Positions 46,901 through 57,856 of a DNA stretch of 64,000 nucleotides are shown here, piece after piece. The DNA comes from Erodium maritimum (Eukaryota; Streptophyta; Magnoliopsida; Geraniales; Geraniaceae), in assembly GCA_963921825.1 (NCBI GenBank), contig OY997589.1, positions 51,268,546-51,332,545 on the forward strand. The letters run 5' to 3'. The notes below the pieces were generated by a model that ran no database searches, was not told where the DNA came from, and was given only the letters and a program-made list of their open reading frames with translations. The position numbers and the translations under genes were made by a program. The first letter of the stretch is position 1. The number at the start of each line of letters is the position of its first letter.

Positions 46901-47580
46901 GATCTGTGTCCCTTTGGAGACATTTCCGGGAGCCCCGATGATATGTGTTTCTTGTGGTGACATTTTCGGGAGCCCCGATGATATGTGTCCCATCGCGACC
47001 GAGGGGCATTCCGGTATGATGTGTTGGTTTGTGTGGGGATCGGAGTCTAGTGGTTTCAATTATCTATATTTCAGTACTCGCGTGTTCTTTAGTTGTTCTA
47101 TTGGTGAATAAGCTGTCTCCCCGTTGATCCACTTGAGTTACTATTTTATTAAGTGTTGCAATTCTTGTTGGTATATAATTGTGGTGTCTTTTGGATAATC
47201 TTACTAATCGGGATTTTGTTGTCAAAGCGGGGGTTCTTTTTACTCTACTACTTTTTCCTACTGAGCGTAGGCTCACCCCCTTCTTGTTTACTGTTTGTAC
47301 ATGTCTCCTTGATGAGTAGGCTTAGAGGACGTTTCAGGGCTCAGGAGCTCGTGGAGAGTCCAGGTGATGTTTGTGTCAGAGACGTACCTTTTTTCTTTGC
47401 TAAACTATGTTTTAAATAGTTCGGATTTGAGCGGCTGACTCACGTTATATTTATCGGAATTTTTATTTTGGAACTTAAGATTTGGAGTTGGTTTTCGTTC
47501 AAAATTCACTTTTATTAGTATCTCATTATTTTCCTAGTTCACGTCTCGAGTCTGGTCAAAACCTGATTTGGGGCGTGACA

Positions 47581-47796
47581 CGCGGACTGCTTATCGCTTG
47601 TCTGCGTGATCTCATATGGTAGGCATTATAAAAATAAAGATATTGGCGAAAGAACGAAGCACAACGGAGCGGGAATAAGAAAACCGCTAAAAAATAACAA
47701 CAAGGAGGGATAAAACACAACACAAAAGTTAGCGTTTTCACAAGCGCTGGATGAGCTGATTGCTTATCGCATGTACGTTTGATCTCATATGGTAGG
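47581..47796. repeat. Short spacer with a 39-bp direct repeat
   Basis: TGCTTATCGC, then a variable part, then GATCTCATATGGTAGG, occurs at 47585-47623 and again at 47758-47796, where it abuts Athila-1. No gene. The bases next to Athila-1 are GTAGG, its expected target duplication; the other copy would lie outside the window. Confidence 0.6.
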
Positions 47797-49155
47797 TGAC
47801 GCCCTGCGTTTTTAACACATAAATGGACACGGCAAGCGTACCGGTCGTCAAGTAGTATTTTTGGAATTTAAGTTCCGGATTATCGTACCCAAGGGAGCAC
47901 GAGTCAAGCACGTTCTATCTCAAAGTTGTTGTCAAGCTATCTCGATTAAAAGATGGTTTTGTTTCAAAACATGAAAAGTAAATAGTAATCGAAATGACAA
48001 TGAACCAGTAATCACAAAGCTTAGAAGAGTTTTAATTCAGAGAAAAAGTAATCTAAGGTTGTGGGTTCATAGAGACCGTTTCCAATGCATTTAACTGACG
48101 ATGAACATTGTGAAGTTGTTCTGATTCTAGGGGCAACGAATTATCTCTCAAACTAGTCCTAACTCCTCACGTTGTTTCGGACCCTAATGGAATCTAACCA
48201 CCCAGCTCTCACGAATCAGGATGTAGGGAGACCCAAAGCATTACGTTCTTTGATAATTTCTAACTTTCGGTTTGAATCCTATGGTTATTGCAATCGTGTT
48301 AACCTAGCTATCACTAGTCTAGATTTAAACCCAATTTGTATAAGATTTCTGACCTAATTGCAACCCACCTCTCACGAGTGTCAGATTGCAATTCCCATCT
48401 TCTATCAGGCCTACCCGGGAGATAGAGCATTAAGTTCAAATCGAATACAAACCCTAAATCAAATCATTCTACACAATCCTCATTCATACAATCAAACACA
48501 TTGGAAAACAAATCTCTAATCCCCCATAACCCTAGATTATGGGGTTTTAGTTACTCATGAGCAAGGAAGAAGAAAACACCATTGATGAACATAGACAAAG
48601 CTTCATAATTGAACAAAGTAGAGAAATACAATACCCAATAATTGATTACAATGATGTTCTTCAAGTGGAAATCCTCTCCTCAAGCTTGCTCTCAACTCTC
48701 CTCTCTCCTTAGCTCTCAAAATTACAAGTTAGTTCTATTGGGAGGCTAATTTTAGGTTTAAAAAGGGTAAAAGTCAAGTCTGAAGCGAGTTTGGGAAACA
48801 ACTCTGCGCGCGCGTCACGGCTCCGTGATGGCATCCGTCACGGACACCATCACGGATCCGTGACGGATCAGAACGTCCTGGCCAATTCTGGGTCTTCGTC
48901 ACGGCTCCGTGACACTACCCGTGACGAGTAGGTCACGGATCCGTGATGGTTGTCCTTCAGCTGCTCCTCGAGTTTACAACTTCGAATTTGTCCCCTTTTT
49001 GACTTGTTTTTGCTCGTATTTCATGCTATAACCTGTGAAACATGAGAAGTGCTGGAAACGAGTAAAATACGAGAGAATGAGACACTAATGGACTAAAATC
49101 AACGATAAAATCCCTCTAAATGTGGCATTTTTAATGCAAAGATGCGTCCGCATCA
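47797..49155 (-). mobile_element. Athila-1 3' LTR (1359 bp)
   Basis: On the plus strand it reads TGACGCCCTGCG to GACGCATCTTTGC-type text and ends CGCATCA at 49155. The inner border is set by the polypurine tract at 49156-49168. A GC-rich stretch at 48806-48962 has several palindromes around TCACGGATCCGTGA, with exact copies at 48850-48863 and 48933-48946. Confidence 0.93.
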
Positions 49156-49168
49156 ACACCCCACACTT
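49156..49168 (-). other. Athila-1 polypurine tract
   Basis: AAGTGTGGGGTGT on the minus strand, directly before the LTR start TGATGCGGACG. It is the primer for plus-strand DNA. Confidence 0.85.
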
Positions 49169-51408
49169 AGACTTTTTCTCGCCCCGAGAAAATCAACACA
49201 AGAAGACATCATTACTAAGATAGAACCGGTTAAACCCCGAGGTTCACCCTGATAGGAGGAGTCCGGTACTCCTTTATTCAAAACATTAAATATAAAGATG
49301 CACGTGCAATGCATGCATCCTAACTCTAATGCATTCCTATAACACTCTATATGATGCATGAAAAAGACACGAAAAGTAGGTGATATTCAAAGCCGTGCAT
49401 AGAGGATCACAAGGTTTTTCTCAGAGTCGCCACATGCTAAAAATCTTACACTCATCAAAGAAGCATATGAACTAATGAATACAGCTAAGCAGGACGCTAC
49501 TCACATTAAAGACTTAACCCTTTCCTTTTAAACTTGCATTCACTCATTCACCATAACTGTGTGTTTCCTTATTTCCCCATACATGGAGTTTAGAGATTCA
49601 TACGCTATCATGCTAGACCCATCTCCACTAATTGTAAGGAATCATGGTTATTCAAGAATCAGAAAGGTCTTTGATTCAGCTTGTAATGTAAGGCTAGGCA
49701 AAGGGTAGGGAAGGATAATCAAAAGAAGCTCAATAAATATCTCAAGACAAAGTTGCTTCATTCTCACACCCATAAAGCATGTCACACATCCCAAACCCCA
49801 TGTTTAACATCCAACTCTTGCAATCTCTAATGCCATTTTTTTTCCATTGAATAACTAATGACAACAATGATTTGTCATAGCTACCCATAATTTAGCCATC
49901 TTTCTAAACCACTATCAAGCCTTACCCCACACTTATTCTTTTCTAAGGGATTTTTTTTCTTCTTTTTTTTTCCTTTTCCTTTGGGGTAAGGCTATATAAA
50001 TTTTTTTCTCAATACAAACCAATGGCAAATTATCTTTTCATCACTTTTTCTCTATTTTGCTCACTCATTTTCCCAAAAAATAACCCCTCTCATTGAAGCA
50101 ACTAAGCCTAGAGATATGGGTTCAAACAATACTGGGGGTATATAAATGAAACAAAAAGGCACATAGGATTGTAATGTCGGGTTTAGAAATGAAAGGCTTA
50201 GGCTCAAATGGGTGACTAAGAGATTCAATCATGCAAGGGTAGGCAATTTTTAGCTCAAACGATCCATAGATGGCCTAAAATCATTTTCCTAAACAACCAT
50301 GTTCCTTATTCTTATTTCGCCTCGAATGGGTCGCACATGTAGTTCTAGACTCAAATTACCATGCATGAGAATCAAAGGCAAACAACACGAGTTATAGCAA
50401 ATACTCAAAAGCAGGTGGAAGAGTTAATCCTAATGCATGTACTTTCACTACTTATTTGATTCACTCATGCTCATATACAACCTTGATTTATGCAAGAAAT
50501 AAGCAATAACGACAATTCAATCATCGAAACCTTAGGAACATAAACACTAAACTCGCATATCACCAGAAAATATTTTTTTGATTTTTCAAATTGTTTCAAA
50601 TTTTTTTCAATTTTTCAATTTTTTTTGGATTTTTCAAAAAGTTTATAACACGAAATGATGCATGAGCACACAAAAGAAAACACAATGCAATGCAATGCAA
50701 GGCATACCCCACCCCACACTTTAAAACTAAGCACTATCCCCAGTGCGACCTTAAACACATATTTACAGTCTAAACACATATATACGCATGCACATGATTA
50801 ATGATAACAATGAAGCACCCCACACTTAAAGTCAGCAAGTATACAATTCACACAACCCTATATGCATAGTCTATCAGCACGGCAATTCGGGCACTTATGG
50901 CCCACCAAATAGCATAGAGGCAGTAAATAGCGATAACAATGTAAAATAGGAAGGGTAGAGATACTACCCCTCAAAGAACCGCTACGTGAACTGTACTGAC
51001 TGTGGAGATCCTCGTGCATGTATGGATGGAAAGCTCTTCGTCCGAGAGAACCTCTAGGAGGTTCGGCGCCATAATCTGCTCCGCTGAACTCATCTCGCTC
51101 CCCATGCCATGTGTTGGGTTGCCTCCCAACCAGCGCCTTTGTTTAACGTCGTTAGCTCGACGAAAGGGGTGGCCACAGAAGCCACCCAAGCACTGCTCCA
51201 GAAGCCACTGATCGGCAGAGCTAATGCTGACACAGACTCAAACAAAAACATAAAATGCATGGGAAATAAAAACACAAATTACGCTTTCCCAAACCCATCA
51301 AGCCCTAGCGATGCTGAAATCAGATAAAGCTCAGAAACCACGCAGCATGCATAAAATAAATGATGGGAAAGCGTAAAACACATATATACAAGATGCAAAT
51401 GCACCCGC
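49169..51408 (-). other. Athila-1 long noncoding region before the 3' LTR
   Basis: No gene in 2.2 kb. On the minus strand it carries further polypurine boxes of the type AAGTGTGGGGT near 50830, 50722 and 49932. It also has a T-rich stretch near 50575-50640 and the phrase around ACGACGTTAAACAAAGG near 51140-51165 that follows coding regions in Athila. A long noncoding 3' part of this kind is normal for the lineage. Confidence 0.7.
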
Positions 51409-52691
51409 TCACTGCGGGTTACCAGGAGGGAGGTCAGAGGGTTGGCCAGACTGTCCGGACCGGCCACTACCCCACCAGTCAGACCCCATGCGGGTCTGGA
51501 TCCAGCCAACAGTCATAGGCACGGTGGACAAGGGCTCAAGAGTCGAGTCCACTGTGTCGAATCGGGTGTGAACCCTGTCAAACTGAGTATCCATCCCCCC
51601 AAACCGGGTCTCGACCCCGTCGAACCGAGTAGAGATACCCTGAAATCGGGTAATATAGTCCTCATGGCGGGTCTCCTGTCTCTGGAAACCCGCGCGCATC
51701 TCCTCTCGGAGAGCAGTGAGCTGGGCCGACAGGGCCGCAAACCTAGGGTCTTCCTCCCTCTCTTCCTCTCTTGGCTCGGGGCCCGCTGTGCGCATGTCGG
51801 TACCCTTAAAAACTTCCCGACTAACCAAGTTGGATTTAAAGCGTGTGGGTGCTTCCTGTGGGTTGTCCCAAACCCCATAAAACTGGGCTAGTTGTGTGGC
51901 AATCGCTGCACAACTAATCCTTCCATTAGGCCTAATAGCATGCTGTTCAAGGTGATCCAAAAGGAGTTTCTCAAAGGGGCTGGAATTCCCTTTTCGAAAC
52001 AGTGAAGAAGCCGAATCTCCCTATGGTTCACGATATGTAAGTTATCACTCCGTGTAAAAAGAGTGTAACTCAACACCCTATGCATGTATTTGAGCATAAC
52101 GGACTTGAGGTGCTTAGCCTGGGGACTCGAGGTCAGGGCTATGCCGGGCTCACTAATTTCTGCCCAAGCATCCTCGATCAGACAATAATCGGGTTCACCC
52201 CCCTCCATAGGAGCAAACCCGCAGGCTTCTCGAAATTCAGATAGGGAGGGTTTAAACACTCGCCCACACAGTCTAAATTCAACCGGTTCGTCACACACGT
52301 GTAACCGACAATACGACGTGAGAAACTCAAGAGTGAGTTTCTCATAATGTCGGGGCTCCCATCCCCAAAGTCTAGGCCACCCAAAGGCCTCTAGTTTTTC
52401 CCTCAGCTCATCCGCAAAACCCAGAGTTTGTGTGACAAACTTGGTATCCAAGAAACGATTTTGCATAGTGCCTCGTTTCTTGTTTTGCTTGAGCAGCTTA
52501 ATTCGCAATTCATGTCTAAAAATCAGGCAAGGTTGATTTGGAGTACCTATGTCCGAGTGTGGAGGGTTAAGAGGTCGCTGGTCCGCCTCGTCCGAATCAG
52601 AGCTCGAGTCAGGATGACGGATTTGCAACGGTTGAGGCTGTGATCCCGAAGCCCCTCCTTGCGACTGCTTCCGCTTCTTAGCAGGTGCCAT
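51409..52691 (-). pseudogene. Athila env-like / ATHILA ORF1 protein, frameshifted
   Basis: The ATG at 52689-52691 opens MAPAKKRKQSQGG, with a basic KKRK stretch like a nuclear signal. It runs through LGFADELREKLEAFGW and CFEKG to about codon 230, matching the Arabidopsis ATHILA ORF-1 family. The reading then shifts by one base near 51988-51996; the downstream part (51409-51960) is in another frame. That part ends with six heptads such as TRFDGVE and TRFGGMD, a likely coiled coil. The protein sits in the env position of Athila, but its role is unproven and I see no clear signal peptide or membrane segment. The frameshift disables this copy. Confidence 0.75.
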
Positions 52692-53677
52692 CTGAAATAG
52701 AAAACCGAGAAAAGATCAAAATAGACAATGAAAATTTCGCTCAAAAGGAACCCTTACTGCCCAGCCACGGATGTGATCACGGATCTGTGAGGAGCTCTGT
52801 CACGGTTTTCAGGTCGGATCCGTGAGAGGTTCCGTCACGGGTTGCAGGTCGGAGCCACGAGAGGGTCCGTCACGGTTCGCAGGTCGGAGCCGTGAGGTCG
52901 TCCGTGACAGCGAACAGGCCGGAGCTGCGAGGCTTTCCGACGACAGAAAATTCGGCTGGTTCGTCCTTGAGCGCCAACGACGAGGTCCACCCAAAGCTCG
53001 TGGTGAGAAGGATGGAGGATGGAGCTTAAGGTTCGTTAATGGTAGAGATGGGGGTAAGTGGGTTATGGATAAATAGATCTAGGGAGATAGAGGAAAAGGA
53101 TAAGGTTTGGGTTGAAGAGCAAGGTTTGAGGTCGAAGAAGGAGTGGAGATTCGTTGGTGTGTGGTTTGAGGTTGAAGAAGGAGTGGGGAGGATGGAGGCG
53201 TGTGAAGGGGAAGGGAATAAGATGAGTTAGATAGGGTTTGGGGGAAAAGTGGGCTTCGGCCTGGGCTCGGACTGGGCTTGGGTGAGTAGGCCTCGGGTTG
53301 GGCCTCGGGATGGGCATGCTCGAGTGGGCTGCCCGACCTGTTCAAATTTTTTTTTTCTTCTCTTCGCCAGGTCACGGAGCCGTGCCTCTAACCGTGACGG
53401 CTCCCTTCACGGAACCGTGATCAAGTTCCGATTTTTTAATTTCGCTCTGTTTCGTCACGGAGCCGTGATGGCCTCCGTGACGGTTGTCCTCACGGATCCG
53501 TTCCACTGTAGCATCCCCTTTTTACTGCTCATATTCTCCTTTCCTTCCTCTGGCAGTCCTGCACACAAGTGCATCCTTTAATTAACTAAAAACAAATAAA
53601 ATAAACACAAAATAACCTCGGGTTGCCTCCCGAGAAGCGCTTTTGTTTAACGTGGTTAGCTCGACTCAAAGGCGGCT
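52692..53677 (-). other. Athila-1 spacer between pol and env-like frame
   Basis: No gene is supported. Two clusters of ACGG...CCGT palindromes flank it (52762-52935 and 53368-53505). A phrase near 53610-53655 (CGGGTTGCCTCCCGAGAAGC, GTTTAACGTGGTTAGCTCGA) resembles the Athila post-pol spacer that is also seen at 51110-51160 and 17650. Confidence 0.6.
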
Positions 53678-56600
53678 TTAGGCCGCCTCTTCATCCTCAT
53701 AGTCTGGCTCCTCCAGGTATAGGCACTCCTCCGGTCCCAACGGTCCCCCATAATAATGCTTAATTCGATGTCCATTAACTAAAAATGGGGGCCGTGTTCC
53801 ATCACAAATTTCTACCGCCCCTTTTGATAAGACTCGAGTCATTTTATAGGGCCCGCTCCACTTGGACACGAGCTTTCCAGAGAAGATCTTCAACCGAGAT
53901 TTATAGAGAAGGACCCTATCGCCCTCCCTAAACTCTCTTCGCACAATTTTCTTATCATGGGCGATCTTGGTGCGCTCCTTGTATAACTCAGTGCTGAAAT
54001 AAGAAAGGGACCTAAACTCGTCCAGCTCATTAATCTGCATCAACCTCTTTTCAGCACAAAGATTAGCATCAAAATTTAAAAACTTAAGCGCCCAATATGC
54101 TTTATGTTGTAACTCTAACGGTAAGTGACATGACTTCCCATATACCATCTTATACGGTGACATTCCAATAGGGGTTTTATACGCTGTTCTATATGCCCAA
54201 AGTGCATCATCTAATTTTTGTGCCCAATTTTTCCTAGACATATCAACAGTCTTTTCTAAAATACTTTTTAATTCCCTATTGGTGACTTCCACCTGCCCGC
54301 TAGTTTGGGGATGGTAGGGTGTAGCTAAGCGATGGGTGACTCCATATTGATTTAGAAGTTTCCAAAATATTTTATTGCAAAAGTGTTTCCCACCATCGCT
54401 TACTATTGCCCTGTGTGTGCCAAACCGGGAAAAAATGTGGTTCTTAAGGAAAGCAACCACCGGCTTGGCATCATTAGTGGGTAAGGCTATCGCCTCTACC
54501 CATTTAGACACATAATCTACTGCAACTAGTACATATTCCATACCATTAGATCTAGGAAATGGACACATGAAATCGATGTTCCACACATCGAACAACTCTA
54601 CCTCTATGGTGACATTCAGAGGCATCTCATACTTTTTTGATATATTTCCTGTTCTTTGGCACCTGTCACGTTGCTCAACAAACCGAATAGCATGATGAAA
54701 TAAGCTAGGCCAATAGAAACCTGATTGAAGTACCTTTTGAGCTGTCCTCTGTGGTCCAAAATGACCCCCTACATCACCCCCGTGGCATTGATGCAAAATA
54801 GCTTCTTGCTCCTCTTCGGGGACACACCTTCTCACCATTTGATCTGCACAAATTTTAAACAGAAAAGGGTCATCCCAAAAATAATTTTTTACATCATGTA
54901 AGAATTTGTTCTTCTGGTAGGGTTTCATGTCAGGAATTAGAGCGCCAGTTTCCAAGTAGTTCGCAAAACTTGCAAACCACGGGGCTTCGATGTGCTTTGC
55001 CTGGAATAGGTGCTCATCTGGAAACTCCTCATTTATAGGCTTACTAAGCTCTTCATATGGATTCTCAATCCTAGACAGGTTGTCGGCTATCACATTCTCT
55101 ACTCCTTTCTTATCCCGTATTTCCAAATCAAATTCTTGTAGTAGTAAGATCCACCTTAGCAATCTAGGCTTAGCATCCTTCTTGCTAAACAGGTACTTAA
55201 GAGCTGCATGGTCAGTGTATACTATAACCTTGGATAAGACAAGATATGAGTGAAATTTGTCACATGCAAATACCACAGCTAAAAGTTCTTTTTCAGTAGT
55301 AGCATAATTTAATTGAGCCTCATTAAGAACTCTACTAGCATAGTATATGGTATGAAAAACCTTATCTTTCCTTTGTCCTAAAACTGCTCCTACCGCTATA
55401 TCACTAGCATCACACATCAATTCAAAGGGTAGAGACCAGTCGGGACTGACCATTACAGGTGCATTTACCAATTTTTCTTTTAAGGTTAAGAAGCTTTTCA
55501 AACACGCGTCATCAAAATTAAAAGGGACATCTTTTACTAGCAAATTGCATAATGGTTTAGAGATTTCAGAAAATCCCTTTATAAATCTTCTATAAAACCC
55601 TGCATGTCCTAAGAAACTTCTAATTCCTTTTACATTAATAGGTGGAGGTAATTTACCTATAACATCTACTTTGGCCTTATCTACCTCAATCCCTTTATAG
55701 GAGATTTTATGGCCTAAAACGATTCCCTGTTGTACCATAAGATGACATTTTTCCCAATTAAGAACAAGGTTTGTTTCTTCACATCTAGTCAACACTTTAT
55801 GCAGATTATTTAAACAATCATCAAACGAAGAACCAAACATAGAAAAATCATCCATAAATACTTCAAGGTAATCACCAATCATGTCATGAAAAATAGCAGT
55901 CATGCATCTTTGAAATGTAGCAGGTGCGTTACATAAACCAAACGACATTCTCCTATATGCAAATGTTCCATAAGGGCAAGTTAACGTTGTTTTCTCTTGA
56001 TCCTCGGGAGCTATAGCTATTTGATTATACCCACTATATCCATCTAGAAAGCAATAATATTCATGACCAGCTAATTTTTCTAACATTTGATCAATAAAAG
56101 GCAAGGGAAAATGGTCTTTTCGGGTGGCATCATTTAATTTTCTATAGTCTATACATACTCTCCACCCTGTAACAGTTCTAGTAGGAATTAGTTCATTCTT
56201 ATCGTTTGTTACTACCGACATCCCCCCTTTCTTAGGCACACATTGAATAGGACTAACCCAAGCACTATCAGAGATGGGATAGATAATACCTGCATCGAGT
56301 AGCTTTATAATTTCCTTTTTTACTACCTCTTGCATTAATGGATTGAGCCTCCTTTGTGGTTGCACAGTTGGTTTGTAGGTATCTTCCATTAAAATCTTGT
56401 GCATACATGTTGACGGGCTGATTCCTCTAATGTCAGCTATTGTCCATCCAAAGGCCTTTTTATGTTCCTTGAGCACCCTCATTAGCTTTTCCTCCTGTAG
56501 AGAAGACAATTCAGAAGAAATTATTACAGGTAAAGTATTGTCTTCATTTAAAAACATATATTTTAAATTATCTGGGAGGGGTTTTAATTCAAGCTCCGGG

Positions 56601-56761
56601 GCTTGCTCAACAAAGGGTTTTAGCATAGGCCCTTGCCTCGCCTCCAAGGTGAGACGAGTGTGGGGTCTATCCCTCTTTCTTGGAGGGCATGCCTCCAAGA
56701 GATTGACCATCTCTGCTTCCTTATCCTGCATAAGATCGCACGTGGTTGTATCCTCATTAAT
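53678..56761 (-). pseudogene. Athila-1 pol: reverse transcriptase, RNase H, integrase
   Basis: The open frame gives 1017 residues from an internal Met at 56731 to the stop at 53678. RT has [35 protein letters not shown] and the catalytic FMDDF near residue 292. RNase H has [20 protein letters not shown] and [10 protein letters not shown]. Integrase has the N-terminal zinc finger, DFMCP and SDGGKHF, then a glutamate 35 residues later (QVEV): an intact DDE set. In the zinc finger (HHCC) the first cysteine is replaced: the sequence is [10 protein letters not shown] where CDxCQRxG is usual. A TGA at 56762 separates it from protease in the same frame, so Gag-Pol is broken. These enzymes copy the RNA and insert the DNA; this copy should not be autonomous. 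Confidence 0.93.
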
Positions 56762-57856
56762 TCAACACACCAGTAAAGGATCATCAGGAACAAAATTTTC
56801 CTGCACTGCAGAATCAACCAAATCAATTCTATAACAAGTATCATCAATTATAGCATGTTTAAGGGATCTGAAAACATTAAAAACCACTTCGTCTTTGCCA
56901 TATCGGATGGTCAATTTCCCTTGCTCTACATCAATAAGAGCTCGGGCTGTGGCCAAGAATGGTCTTCCTAGGATTAGGGGAATCTCATAATCTTCCTGCA
57001 TGTCCAAGATAAAAAAGTCAGCAGGGAAAATAAATTTGTCAACTTTTACCAACACATCTTCCACAATCCCTCTAGGGTACTTAATAGATCTATCAGCTAG
57101 TTGTAGGGACATAGAAGTTGGTTTTAATTCCTCTTTCAATCCTAATTGCTTAAAAATATTTAAAGGCGTCAAATTTATACTAGGCCCTAAATCACACAAA
57201 GCTTTTGCAAATGAAAGGGAACCCATTTCACATGGTATAGTGAAGCTACCCGGGTCTTTCAATTTAGGAGGCAGTTTATTCTGCAAGATAGCAGAACACT
57301 CCTCACTTAAATTCACCCTTTCATGCTCTTGGTATTTCCTTTTATTAGATATAATATCCTTCAAGAATTTTGCATAGATAGGCATGTGTTTAATTGCATC
57401 AAGAAAAGGAATATTAATCTCAAGTTTCCTAAACACATTCAAGAATTTAGCATACTGATCATCATGTTTAGATTTCTTAACAATAGAGGGGAAAGGAAGA
57501 TGTGGAGTCCGGGTTTCTGAATCAACCACGGGCTCCCTTACCTTCTTACATGTGGAGTGCTCTCTGCTTACTACCTCTATTAAATCTTCTTGCTCTTGAT
57601 CTTGAACTTGTTCTGTAGAGATTTCTGAGGGAAAATCTTTCTCATTCGCCTTCTCTTCTGGTTCCACCACCTTACCACTCCTTGTAGTAATTGCATGTGC
57701 ATTTTCTCTAGGATTCCTCTCGGTGTCACTAGGTAGGGATCCTGGAGGTCTATAGTTTGCTGCTGTGGCAACTTGTCCTAGCTGAGTATTTACTGATTTA
57801 TAGTTGTTATCTGCTTCAGCTTGTTTCCTAAGCAGCTCCCTTATCTGCTGATCTTT
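56762..57856 (-). pseudogene. Athila-1 protease region
   Basis: It lies in the same frame as gag upstream and pol downstream, bounded by TAA at 57857 and TGA at 56762. The frame is open from 57856; there is no good start, as expected for a part of a Gag-Pol fusion. The aspartic protease active site is ALCDLGPSINL, in the form typical of Athila. QLADRSIKYPRG, PLILGRPFLATA and GKLTIRYG follow. The protease would cut Gag-Pol into mature parts. Both limiting stops differ by one C-to-T change from sense codons, which suggests recent inactivation. Confidence 0.88.

Larger units (their letters stand above)
44683..47580 (+). mobile_element. Tekay/Del 3' LTR (family A)
   Basis: A 2898-bp LTR from TGTATGAACCGCCTCCGGTC to TTTGGGGCGTGACA. 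It is similar to the solo LTR at 23022-25836 at both ends and in the GGAAAGGTCCTAG and hairpin (TGAGCGTAGGCTCA near 47261) regions. It contains a 34-bp array at 45645-45780 and a second array at 46750-46900. No other part of the element lies to its right. Confidence 0.88.

Noticed and set aside
51442-51891. Plus-strand frame of 149 codons opposite the Athila env-like frame
   Set aside because: Shadow of the heptad-repeat coding strand; no independent support.
53168-53240. Possible plus-strand gene in the Athila pol-env spacer
   Set aside because: Short purine-rich frames with GVGRME-type text, no domain, and located inside an element transcribed from the other strand.
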